A stretch of 36,659 bases of DNA from Candidatus Poribacteria bacterium. Lineage in GTDB: Bacteria > Poribacteria > WGA-4E > WGA-3G. This document shows positions 8,225-15,044 of this stretch, one piece after another. The stretch covers positions 1-36,659 of the forward strand of contig VXZK01000079.1 of assembly GCA_009845545.1 (NCBI GenBank). Direction: 5' to 3'. Position numbers and translations under genes: made by a program. The notes beneath the pieces are model-generated. The model was not told where the DNA came from and made no database searches. It worked only from the letters and a program-made list of their open reading frames with translations. Numbering within the stretch: position 1 is the stretch's first letter; each line of letters opens with the position of its first letter.

Positions 8225-9133
8225 TTAAGTCCTGAAGAATGTATCCATGGTATCTTCTTGTTGTGCGAGTTTATTGAGGTGTCGTTGTCTACGATTCCGG
8301 CGGACCAGATAACCGAGGAGTGCCAACCCGCCGAGACCACCCCACAAAAAGTAGGAATTGGAGAAAAGGGATGCCCATCGGTAGCGTTCCGTCAGTGATT
8401 CACGCCAGTGAACATCAAAAGTAGCAAGATCCCATCCAACTACGGTTTTAAAAGCTGTATCGAAGCTATTGCCTGCGTGGAGTTCTGCAATAAGGGCAAA
8501 CAGGGCATCCCTACCTTTGACTTCAATCAACCAACGGACGGCATCTTGGCTCTCAGCATACGCCAAATCCGCACCGGCTTGCGAACGCGGGAAACCTCGC
8601 GTTAACTCTTGAAGCGGTAAGATAGATTTAGAAAAAATATGTTTTAGCAATGTTCCGTGACGACTCGGCACCCATTCATCAGCAAAGTAGATCGCGATAC
8701 CTTCCACGAACCATAAGGGAATTTCTTTGACGGCTTTGCGTGTACATTGTCCAAAAAGGACGTGCGCAATTTCGTGACGAAGTACCTGTACGAACTGCAG
8801 TTTTGCCAGTGCGATGTGTTTCGGGTTTTGAATAACGATACGTCGACTCAGCGGGAAGGCACATCCGACTGCCCAATCCTGAATCGGGGCGTGAACGGAA
8901 GCCTGAAATTCCTTTTGTGTATCGCAGACCCAGATATCAATCATTCCTGCTGGCATACGGTCTGTTAATTGTGGCATTTCGGCATAGAAATCCTCAGCAG
9001 TCTGAAGGATTGACATTGGATCTGTCGTCCCTTTTTGGTAGTAGACTCGAAAGTGTGGACTCTCCACTGACTTCCACGTAGCAGACGCTGAAAATATGGG
9101 CAACAGGCATAAAAAGAGAACAAGGCTTTTCAT
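8225..9133 (-). CDS. Exported gluzincin peptidase (peptidase MA-like) with C-terminal membrane anchor
   Basis: A signal peptide (KSLVLFLCLLPIFSASA) is followed by a metalloprotease domain. The zinc site is HEIAH at about residues 122-126 (numbered from an ATG at 9139), with the third ligand Glu about 20 residues later in WFVEGIAIYFADEW. That spacing defines the gluzincin/peptidase MA family. A hydrophobic segment (FLWGGLGGLALLGYLV) followed by RRNRRQRH near the C-terminus anchors it in the inner membrane with the protease domain in the periplasm. The ATG at 9133 is preferred: AGGGG lies six bases before it, while the ATG at 9139 abuts the ribosome site. It lies 13 bp after the serpin gene. 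The substrate is unknown. Confidence 0.8.
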   Translation of the reverse strand: MKSLVLFLCLLPIFSASATWKSVESPHFRVYYQKGTTDPMSILQTAEDFYAEMPQLTDRMPAGMIDIWVCDTQKEFQASVHAPIQDWAVGCAFPLSRRIVIQNPKHIALAKLQFVQVLRHEIAHVLFGQCTRKAVKEIPLWFVEGIAIYFADEWVPSRHGTLLKHIFSKSILPLQELTRGFPRSQAGADLAYAESQDAVRWLIEVKGRDALFALIAELHAGNSFDTAFKTVVGWDLATFDVHWRESLTERYRWASLFSNSYFLWGGLGGLALLGYLVRRNRRQRHLNKLAQQEDTMDTFFRT

Positions 9134-9146
9134 CACCATCCCCTAC

Positions 9147-10403
9147 CTACGGATCTACGACAGTGCCCATGAAGAGTACAGTTTTTGTCTCATTATCACG
9201 AATCGCGAAGAAGAATGGTCGATTTGCCATGAATGCCGGTGGTGCACTGGTTGCGCGAATTCCAACACTCGTTACTGCTGCAGCTTCTGTCCCTTCCTCA
9301 TTGACTTCGACGACGGCTTTATGGAGCACTTCTCCGATATACAAGTTTTGACCCAAAGCTTCTAAGTCTGCCATCTGACTGAAATCTGCAAGCCCCGGTG
9401 CAAACGCGATATCCATACCGAGTGAGTGCAGCGGATTGTTAAGCGTTTTTTCATATTCCAACTTAAATTTGGGCATGCTGAGGAACACTTCTTGTTCGCG
9501 AAGCTCCGACACCCAACTCTCCCAATTCTCAGTGTTTAAACCATCTAAAAAGGTGTTGAGGTCAGAGTCACGGTACGGGAGGAAGATGTCCATACTTATC
9601 CGTCCATCGCCATAAGGCAGACTAATCGCTTGGAACTTTGCTTCATGGTTTTCGTAGTACGCGTAATCACCGGTCTTTGTCATCATCGGTACCTGTTTTT
9701 CGGCACCAGTTGCGAGATGGAAGGTTCCGTCGCGCGTGTGTGATGGATCAAATTCTGTCTGCCATGTTCCTTTGAAATAGATGGCGTTAATCAGAAATAA
9801 CACCATATCCGGATTGATTTCATCAAGGATTTTTGTAATTTTGCCGTTGGTATTGGTGTTGACCCACTGATTAATTGTTGTTAGCGTGTTTGGGTCCGTG
9901 AAATTTAGTGTTGAGACCTCCGCTCCGAAAAATTGGGTGTTTCGTTGCAGGAAATCCTGCTTGAACGGAACATCTTGGCGTGCCCAGAGTGAATTTGCAA
10001 TCGTGAGTGTCACTTTCGGGTCTGATGTTTGGAGCGCATGGCGCAATCCGGCATAACCGATGTTTATTGATTCAGAGCCTAACTGTTGTAGGTGTAGCGT
10101 ATTCGTCATCGCTTGCTCGGTTTCACCGGATGCTCCGTTTAAGGTCATCGCCAAAGCAATAGAGATACTGAGGGGTGAGATAAAAATATTTTTATCTTCC
10201 TCAATTTTACGAATTTCATTGAACAGATCAAAACCGAATTGCGTATTTGCTGTGACGACGTTTGTATCAATAGAAACAGTTTCAGGCTCGTCTCGTCCCT
10301 CATCACCAAAGATAGCACCAAGATTATTACATCCAGCAAATATTAGCGAAACCAGACACATCAAGCATAGAAAAGATTTCATACTTGTCTGTTTCTTATA
10401 CAT
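9147..10403 (-). CDS. Lipoprotein serpin (serine/cysteine protease inhibitor)
   Basis: A 418-residue protein of full serpin length with a lipobox LIFAGC, so it is lipid-anchored outside the cytoplasm. Serpin signatures are clear: ISIALAMTLNGASGETEQAM, LINAIYFKGTWQTEF, KAVVEVNEEGTEAAA and the C-terminal NRPFFFAIRDNETKTVLFMG. The hinge EEGTEAAA has the small residues required for inhibitory loop insertion. Aligning the reactive loop to alpha-1-antitrypsin puts P1-P1' at Thr-Ser within GIRATSAPP, so an elastase- or subtilisin-like target is possible; cleavage after the Arg two residues earlier cannot be excluded. Gene order MsrP, serpin, peptidase, phosphatase, TPR suggests envelope protein quality control or protection from foreign proteases. 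The start is set by GGAG eight bases upstream. Confidence 0.93.
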   Translation of the reverse strand: MYKKQTSMKSFLCLMCLVSLIFAGCNNLGAIFGDEGRDEPETVSIDTNVVTANTQFGFDLFNEIRKIEEDKNIFISPLSISIALAMTLNGASGETEQAMTNTLHLQQLGSESINIGYAGLRHALQTSDPKVTLTIANSLWARQDVPFKQDFLQRNTQFFGAEVSTLNFTDPNTLTTINQWVNTNTNGKITKILDEINPDMVLFLINAIYFKGTWQTEFDPSHTRDGTFHLATGAEKQVPMMTKTGDYAYYENHEAKFQAISLPYGDGRISMDIFLPYRDSDLNTFLDGLNTENWESWVSELREQEVFLSMPKFKLEYEKTLNNPLHSLGMDIAFAPGLADFSQMADLEALGQNLYIGEVLHKAVVEVNEEGTEAAAVTSVGIRATSAPPAFMANRPFFFAIRDNETKTVLFMGTVVDP

Positions 10404-10428
10404 TCATCTTCTCCGTTCATCTTCTCCG
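10403..10428 (-). repeat. 13-bp tandem duplication carrying the serpin ribosome-binding site
   Basis: The plus-strand unit TTCATCTTCTCCG occurs twice in direct succession (10403-10415 and 10416-10428). On the coding strand this puts CGGAGAAGATGAA twice before the serpin ATG. The Shine-Dalgarno is therefore duplicated, and ATG triplets occur after each copy. Only the proximal copy has correct spacing for the serpin start. Confidence 0.8.
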
Positions 10429-10443
10429 TTTCAAGAGATCGTT

Positions 10444-11409
10444 TTACCTTTCGTAAAGGTGCGCGACAGCATCGCCATAACCGTTGTAAATCAACGTCGG
10501 CAGCCTCTCACCAGTTCCAATCATTCGCTCGTTGGCTTGAGACCAACGTGGATGCGGGACGTTGGGGTTGACGTTTGCTTCAAAGCCGTACTCCCTTGGG
10601 GCAAGCGTATTCCAAAAAGTGCGCGGCTTCTTGTCGGTCAACTCAATGCTGACGATAGATTTGATACTTTTGAACCCGTACTTCCAAGGCACGATAAGCC
10701 GGATAGGTGCGCCGTGCTGTGGCGGTAAAATATGTCCATAGATACCGACAGTGAGTAGCGTCAAGTCATTCATCGCCTCGGCAAGGGTCAGCCCTTCAAA
10801 ATAGGGCCACGGCAGATACGGGTCTCGTTGCTGTGGTGCCATATCAGCATCCAAAAATGTGAGCATTCGCACATATTGCGCTTCAGTTTTCGGCTGCACT
10901 CTTTCAAGCAACGCTTTCATCGGGAAACCGATCCAAGGTACCACCATTGCCCACGCTTCGACGCAACGGAACCGATAAATCCGTTCTTCGAGTGGCATCT
11001 GTTTGATCAATTCGTCCACGTCTACCGTCATCGGTTTTTCAACAAGCCCTGATATTTCGATCTCCCAGGGGCGCGTTTTGAATTTTTCCACTTTTTTCCA
11101 AACGGTGCTCTTTGAGGTGGTAAATTCGTAGTAATTGTTGTAAGTCGCGGCGACGACTTCGTCCGTCATCTGCCGTTCTACGGTGAAATTTGCGTTGTTT
11201 TCTGCGGCAAGTGTTTGGGTACGGAAGGGTTCTAACTGTTTTTCAAGCCCACTGCCTTGTGCACAAGCGTTTGAAGTGGAAAATAACAGTGTACCCGCGC
11301 TTGCTAATCCCAAATCTTTGATGAATTTCCGGCGATTGATATAGTCTGATTCAGATGTTACCTGATTTTCGGGGATCTCCCAGCTTCTTGGAATCTTGAT
11401 ATACGACAT
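10444..11409 (-). CDS. msrP: Protein-methionine-sulfoxide reductase catalytic subunit (molybdopterin enzyme)
   Basis: MsrP (YedY) reduces oxidised methionines in periplasmic proteins with a Mo-molybdopterin centre. The sequence has a Tat signal with twin Arg (YINRRKFIKDLGLASAG) cleaved near NACAQ. The family segment YRFRCVEAWAMVVPWIGFP supplies the Mo-ligating Cys, and PPQHGAPIRLIVPWKYGFK and SIVSIELTDKKPRTFW are diagnostic. The ATG at 11409 is chosen because GGAGG lies seven bases before it; a start at 11454 would add 15 residues of unlikely leader. The membrane haem partner MsrQ is not in the window. The serpin gene begins 40 bp downstream in the same direction, so an oxidative or envelope-stress operon is plausible. 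Confidence 0.92.
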   Translation of the reverse strand: MSYIKIPRSWEIPENQVTSESDYINRRKFIKDLGLASAGTLLFSTSNACAQGSGLEKQLEPFRTQTLAAENNANFTVERQMTDEVVAATYNNYYEFTTSKSTVWKKVEKFKTRPWEIEISGLVEKPMTVDVDELIKQMPLEERIYRFRCVEAWAMVVPWIGFPMKALLERVQPKTEAQYVRMLTFLDADMAPQQRDPYLPWPYFEGLTLAEAMNDLTLLTVGIYGHILPPQHGAPIRLIVPWKYGFKSIKSIVSIELTDKKPRTFWNTLAPREYGFEANVNPNVPHPRWSQANERMIGTGERLPTLIYNGYGDAVAHLYER

Positions 11410-11460
11410 GATATTGCCTCCGTTGTTGTTATCGTGGGAAGTGGAGCGCGACACCTCAGA

Positions 11461-11518
11461 ATGTTAGTTTTAGCGTGTGGTTTGTCAATAGTATATATCA
11501 TTCCTTGTTAAAAGACAA
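11461..11518 (-). promoter_or_regulatory. Two candidate promoters upstream of msrP
   Basis: Minus strand. The proximal candidate is TTGACA (11483-11488), 16 bases, TAACAT (11461-11466). The distal one is TTGTCT (11513-11518), 17 bases, TATACT (11490-11495). The proximal site has a perfect -35 and a weak -10; the distal one has the opposite balance. Either would drive msrP and the downstream serpin run. Confidence 0.5.
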
Positions 11519-11757
11519 CCTAAGTTCTAAATTTACCGGTACGTTCAACGAACCTGTTCCAGTATCTGTGGTGCCTAAATTCTCTATATATCTGTTGTAA
11601 TATGTTTCGTTTTTGATTAAAAATAGTAGTTTAGAAAGATGTGTCCATCTTATGGAGGTATTCTACCATAATCTACCTGACTTTAACGCATTTTTTTCAC
11701 CAAACACCTTACACAAAAGCATTCATGAAAAATGGGGATAAGTGACAATGAAAAAGA
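11519..11757. other. Intergenic stretch between divergent genes, no supported gene
   Basis: This AT-rich stretch separates the msrP promoter region from the plus-strand promoter at 11758. A 29-codon frame from an ATG at 11653 has no ribosome site and no recognisable product. No RNA gene or clear terminator is seen. Confidence 0.5.
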
Positions 11758-11787
11758 TTGACATTATGCCGGGCATACGCGTATAAT
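11758..11787 (+). promoter_or_regulatory. Perfect-consensus sigma70 promoter
   Basis: TTGACA (11758-11763), 18-base spacer, TATAAT (11782-11787): both hexamers match consensus 6/6. Transcription would begin near 11794 and run into the small gene at 11822 with a leader of about 28 bases. Confidence 0.8.
11765..11777. promoter_or_regulatory. Palindrome in the promoter spacer, possible operator
   Basis: TATGCC-G-GGCATA is a perfect inverted repeat with a single central base, lying between the -35 and -10 hexamers of the promoter at 11758. A further half-site TATGCCG occurs at 11793-11799, at the likely transcription start. The position suits a repressor site; no regulator gene is nearby. Confidence 0.5.
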
Positions 11788-11821
11788 AGTTATATGCCGT
11801 ATTATATCGGAGGAAGTGCTG

Positions 11822-12091
11822 ATGGAATCTCCTGTCTACGAAGAAGTGATAAAACGTTGGCTTGAAGAAGGTAAACAACGAGGTCTTGAGCAAGGGATAG
11901 AACGTGGTGCCCGTGGGGCGACTATAGAAAATACGCTGGCAGTTGTCACTGAGCGTTTCCCATTTGCGGACATTGTTACGTTAAAATCGAGGCTTGAGGG
12001 TATCTCGGATATTGACCGTCTTAAACAGTTAGGTGTTGCTGCTTCGTTAGCACCGAGTTTTGAAGCGTTTCAGTATTTCAGTACAAGTTAG
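11822..12091 (+). CDS. Small orphan protein resembling the C-terminal tail of Rpn/PD-(D/E)XK transposase-like proteins
   Basis: An 89-residue cytoplasmic protein starting MESPVYEEVIKRWLEEGKQ. A charged helix rich in Gly/Arg/Glu (GKQRGLEQGIERGARGA) is followed by TIENTLAVVTERFP and a Leu-rich end ISDIDRLKQLGVAASLAPSF. Such charged helix plus 'terminal Leu-rich' tails are known from the C-terminus of Rpn/DUF4351-type nuclease proteins; here the nuclease domain is absent. The ATG at 11822 has GGAGG eight bases upstream; a GTG at 11816 is too close to it. A perfect promoter precedes the gene, so it is probably expressed rather than a dead remnant. Function unknown. Confidence 0.6.
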   Translation: MESPVYEEVIKRWLEEGKQRGLEQGIERGARGATIENTLAVVTERFPFADIVTLKSRLEGISDIDRLKQLGVAASLAPSFEAFQYFSTS

Positions 12092-12255
12092 TTGCATCGG
12101 AGAACGGTAGCGATTAATTTTTTCCCAGCAGATCATGGCTAACAAAATGATTGAGAGAGGTTGTAATTGTAAGGTTTTGTATGCAGGAGCTGCGCATACC
12201 CAGCAAGCCGGAGGGTGTCACGAAGCCTCATCCGCCCTGTAGACCGCGCTTTTTC

Positions 12256-12285
12256 TTGCAACTTTTTGAGATTTTGGTGTATAAT
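12256..12285 (+). promoter_or_regulatory. Promoter for the metal-resistance locus
   Basis: TTGCAA (12256-12261), 18-base spacer, TATAAT (12280-12285). The -10 is perfect, the -35 4/6. Transcription would start near 12292, about 53 bases before the ATG at 12345. The preceding stretch from 12092 holds no supported gene. No clear CueR/MerR-type long-spacer dyad is seen. Confidence 0.55.
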
Positions 12286-12344
12286 ATCCTAAAGTGTTTT
12301 ATTCGATTTCCACTTTCTGACGAAACGACGGAGTCTATTGAACA

Positions 12345-12785
12345 ATGTTGCGAAAACATCGGCAGGTTCTCATCTTGCTCGTGGGGCTATTGTACGTCTA
12401 TTCGGTGTGCCCACTCCTCTGTGCGACTTTTGAACAAAAGTTCTGCCATGATGTGTCTCAGGAAATGCTGAGTGGAGATACCGGCACCCGCGGAACTTGC
12501 TGCCAAAACACTCAAACAGGCACGGCGGGTGAAGCCGAAAATCCATCAGGAAGTGATAAATTGTGCTGCTCAAGTAATTTAGAACTTGTGCTTCCAGACA
12601 TCAGAGACAACATCCCTGAATTCCGTGAATTGATCGGACAGTCTCTGGTCTCGATTCTTCCGATTTCGGCGACTTTACTTGTTGCCCCCAAAGAATCTTT
12701 TAAGACTTCTTCCGTCCCTTTAGTTTCTACACTTTTCCCCGATCATCCTCTAACCCGTAGAGGACCTCCATTTGCCCAGTGCTAA
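12345..12785 (+). CDS. Small secreted Cys-rich protein at the head of the metal locus
   Basis: A 146-residue protein with an N-terminal hydrophobic segment (QVLILLVGLLYVYSV) and cysteines in a non-random pattern: CPLLC at about residues 22-26, C34, CC at 52-53, CC at 73-74, and a final Cys as the last residue (PPFAQC). The middle is polar and Gly/Thr/Ser rich; the second half has a hydrophobic stretch (LVSILPISATLLVA). Paired cysteines and position directly upstream of metal-efflux genes suggest a periplasmic metal-binding or sensing role, but this is inference; no family is recognised. GGAG lies 11 bases before the ATG. Confidence 0.6.
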   Translation: MLRKHRQVLILLVGLLYVYSVCPLLCATFEQKFCHDVSQEMLSGDTGTRGTCCQNTQTGTAGEAENPSGSDKLCCSSNLELVLPDIRDNIPEFRELIGQSLVSILPISATLLVAPKESFKTSSVPLVSTLFPDHPLTRRGPPFAQC

Positions 12786-12904
12786 GTAGATTCTGCAAGG
12801 AATTCTTTAAGCACTCATCTATCCTTGCTTTCACACTGTTACTTACATATCGTTCCCGAACTTTCTTTTCATGAAGGTTTGTGTCAGAGACTATCAATAA
12901 ATCT

Positions 12905-12936
12905 GTAACGCGAGGTCTTATATCTCGCTGCGTTAC
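12905..12936. terminator. Hairpin between the Cys-rich gene and the TGA-containing barrel gene
   Basis: GTAACG CGAG pairs with CTCG CTG CGTTAC, giving about 10 paired bases, a nine-base loop (GTCTTATAT) and a three-base bulge. A short T run (CTTTTT) follows six bases after the stem. It could be a weak or attenuating terminator, or one copy of a dispersed palindromic repeat; only one copy occurs in this window. Confidence 0.45.
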
Positions 12937-12966
12937 AATACTTTTTGGATGGTATAAATTAAGATT

Positions 12967-14016
12967 ATGAAAATACGTTTGCTTTTACACGTGATATTGC
13001 TCAATTGGGTTTTTATCTCTTTCGGATTCGCACAAGAAAGTTGCCCCGCTTGAAGTAACCCCGTCTTACCGCCCAGCGGGATGATGAGTGAAGTCAGTTT
13101 GGCTTCAAAAGAGATAGATCAATTTCAAGTGAATGTTAATATGTTAATGTCCCCTGATGCAAAAGGGGGTCATCTTGAATCAAGGGGACTTTCACCGACA
13201 GGAGAAGTGGTGGATGCGCCTTTACATCGGCACCATGTAGCGTTGAGTACTTACCGAATTGATATTGGGTTACATTACTCACTTAGCGATCGGTGGGTGT
13301 TGCATGCGAATGTTCCGTATGCAGTCAAAAACCAAGAAGCAAGTGTTGAGTGGCTTGATCCGGTCACTGCTGAAGAGAGGGATGCGATTTTACGGAGTAG
13401 GGATATCCATCATCGAGATGAAACCTATACCGGACTCTCGGATTCAGATTTGTTCTTAGGCTGTAAAATTCGTGGACTTTTTAAAACGGGTGACGTATTG
13501 TTTGCTCGGTTAGGCACAACGGTTCCAACCGGTAAGACTGAGGAAAACCCTTGGAAACTTGGAGACGCAGGGATTGCACACCTCCATATCCAGTTCGGCA
13601 CCGGTACCTTTAACCCGCTTGCCAATTTGCGTTACAGTTTACCTCTCTACCGGGGTTTGATGATCACTGCTTCTGCACGTGGAATGTTTCCTTTCTACGA
13701 AAATAGCAAGGCTTATCGAGGTTCAGCAGAGTTGAGCTATACAGCTGGCTTTACGTATCGTCTCTTTGATTGGCTCTCATTTAACGGGAACTATCTCGGA
13801 TTTTATCAATCCGCTGCCTCATGGGCTGGGGAACGTGATATTAATACTGGGCTACGTTATAGCATGGCAGCACTGGGTATGTCCTTGGCAACGCTAAACG
13901 ATATTTCCGTGTCTGCTAACGTCATGTTTCCGTTGACGCAAGAGACGCTTTACGCTGAAGGCGATGCGATAGAATTTGGCACTTTAATTTCTTTGACCAC
14001 ATCCTATTCATTTTAA
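12967..14016 (+). CDS. Outer-membrane barrel protein with one in-frame TGA (candidate CxxU selenoprotein or nonsense allele)
   Basis: From ATG 12967 the frame encodes a clear signal peptide (MKIRLLLHVILLNWVF, cleavage near GFAQ), then ESCPA, a TGA at 13051-13053, then SNPVLPPSG and, still in the same frame, the 311 residues that follow from ATG 13081. The body is beta-rich with alternating hydrophobic residues (VLFARLGTTVPTG, LMITASARGMFPFY, TAGFTYRLFDWLSFNGNY) and ends TTSYSF, an outer-membrane barrel signature. Without the signal peptide the product could not reach the outer membrane, so the two parts belong together. A start at 13081 has no usable ribosome site. The TGA stands where a CxxC second Cys would be expected (C-P-A-TGA). 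TGA is a normal stop elsewhere here, for example at 30391. Sec insertion, nonsense mutation and sequencing error all remain possible. Confidence 0.65.
13045..13080 (+). promoter_or_regulatory. Stem-loop enclosing the in-frame TGA
   Basis: CCCGCT (13045-13050) pairs perfectly with AGCGGG (13075-13080). Inside, GTAA (13055-13058) pairs with TTAC (13066-13069) around a seven-base loop CCCCGTC. The TGA sits in the internal loop. It does not fit the usual bacterial SECIS geometry (apical loop 16-37 bases after UGA). A second hairpin downstream, 13090-13106 (GAAGTCA/TGGCTTC, loop GTT), starts its loop with G but about 43 bases after the TGA. Confidence 0.4.
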
Positions 14017-14243
14017 TAGCAGAATAACGATGGAATAAGAAATTTACGTGTTTTCGGTTTTTCGTTGTGTGAAAAAGTTCGCCTACTTATATTGCGTAAG
14101 GGCGATAATCGTTGGCATACTGTGCTAACTAACAGGTGTCATTTGAGTTATGTTGTGTGGTGTGTTGTATTTGTCTTCAGGATATTCGGCGAATCCGGTC
14201 CAGAAGACTTTACACGTAATACTGAATAAAAAAGGAGAAAAAC

Positions 14244-14873
14244 ATGAAAACGAAATTGATGCTGCGAATTGTCGCATCTCTCATGGCAATCACAGTCGGG
14301 CTTCTGTTCTCAATCTTTTCGATTAATGCAGAGGACGCGCACAAAAAGCATGAATCCCATCAACACGGTGAGCACGCAGCTGATGATGAAAAAGTACGTT
14401 GCGCGGTTGATGGCATGATGATGAAGGCTTCGGCAATGATCAAGGTTGAACAGGATGGAAAAGCCTACTATTTCTGCAGCGACATGCAGGCAGAGATGTT
14501 CAAGGCGAATCCAAATAAGTTCCTCCAAACAATTTCAGTGGGAAATTTGACATTTGATCTCAACGTGCTAACGACAGATGCGTACAAGATGATGATGTCT
14601 CACATGGGAATGGAGGGCATGATAAAAGCCGACGAGATTAAAGGAAAGACGCACTATTTCAGCATATACCCGACGCATGATCACGGTGAAATTGCGTTAG
14701 GTGATGTTAAACTTGCCATCCAGGTTACCAATACCGAAGGGGAAACACGGATGGCATTGCTGAAATATAGCAAAATGATGCACACCTATGCGGGGTTCAT
14801 TGTTATGCCAAAAGGTACCGAACATGAGGTCCGGGTTCGCGTGACGACCCCAGCTGTCAAGATTTCACTGTAG
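14244..14873 (+). CDS. Periplasmic TRASH/YHS-type heavy-metal-binding protein
   Basis: A 209-residue exported protein: signal peptide to about residue 29 (SIFSINA), then a His-rich stretch (HKKHESHQHGEH) typical of copper or zinc binding. A YHS/TRASH-like motif follows: C53-AVDGMMMK, later YYFCSDM (C78), then FKANPNKFL, matching the C..(D/G)M..K...YFC...F..NP..F pattern. The second half has Met/His clusters (MMMSHMGMEGM, YPTHDHGE, YSKMMHTYAG). It probably captures Cu(I) or another soft metal in the periplasm for the efflux complex encoded downstream. A perfect AAGGAG lies seven bases before the ATG. The 227 bp before it contain no supported gene or strong promoter. Confidence 0.8.
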   Translation: MKTKLMLRIVASLMAITVGLLFSIFSINAEDAHKKHESHQHGEHAADDEKVRCAVDGMMMKASAMIKVEQDGKAYYFCSDMQAEMFKANPNKFLQTISVGNLTFDLNVLTTDAYKMMMSHMGMEGMIKADEIKGKTHYFSIYPTHDHGEIALGDVKLAIQVTNTEGETRMALLKYSKMMHTYAGFIVMPKGTEHEVRVRVTTPAVKISL

Positions 14874-14875
14874 TG

Positions 14876-15023
14876 CGGCTGTCGGCTGTCGGCTTTCAGC
14901 CGTCAGCAAAGAGGGAGTTTTTAAACCATAACCCTCTACCTGAAGGCTGAGAGCTGACGGTTATTCCGCTGACTGCCGATGGCTGATGACTAACTCCTGA
15001 CCGCTGGTTGCTGACTGCTGACA
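14876..15023. repeat. Degenerate GCTGACGG-family inverted repeat element
   Basis: About 150 bp of imperfect heptamer-like repeats (GGCTGTC, CTGACTG, GCTGATGAC, GCTGACTGCTGAC). They contain nested inverted repeats: CCGTCAGC (14900-14907) with GCTGACGG (14953-14960), and inside them GAGGG with CCCTC. It fills the whole gap between the TRASH gene and the first TolC gene and has no coding potential. It looks like a dispersed, possibly MITE-like or slippage-generated repeat. The RNA could fold strongly and act as a processing or attenuation site. Confidence 0.6.
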
Positions 15024-15044
15024 ACTATTAGTAAGGAGACGATA

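Noticed and set aside
10060..10728. A 222-codon plus-strand frame across the serpin and msrP genes
   Set aside because: It spans two well-supported genes in antisense and has no family features.
11653..11742. A 29-codon plus-strand frame starting MEVFYHNLPDF
   Set aside because: No ribosome site and no recognisable product; it lies upstream of the promoter at 11758.
12151..12300. Possible mobile-element remnant (AGCTGCGCATACCCAGCAAG and flanks)
   Set aside because: It is GC-richer than its flanks and looked repeat-like, but no second copy, terminal inverted repeats or transposase motif are visible here.
13081..14016. Start of the barrel protein at ATG 13081
   Set aside because: No spaced ribosome site precedes it and the product would lack a signal peptide, while the upstream in-frame segment supplies one.
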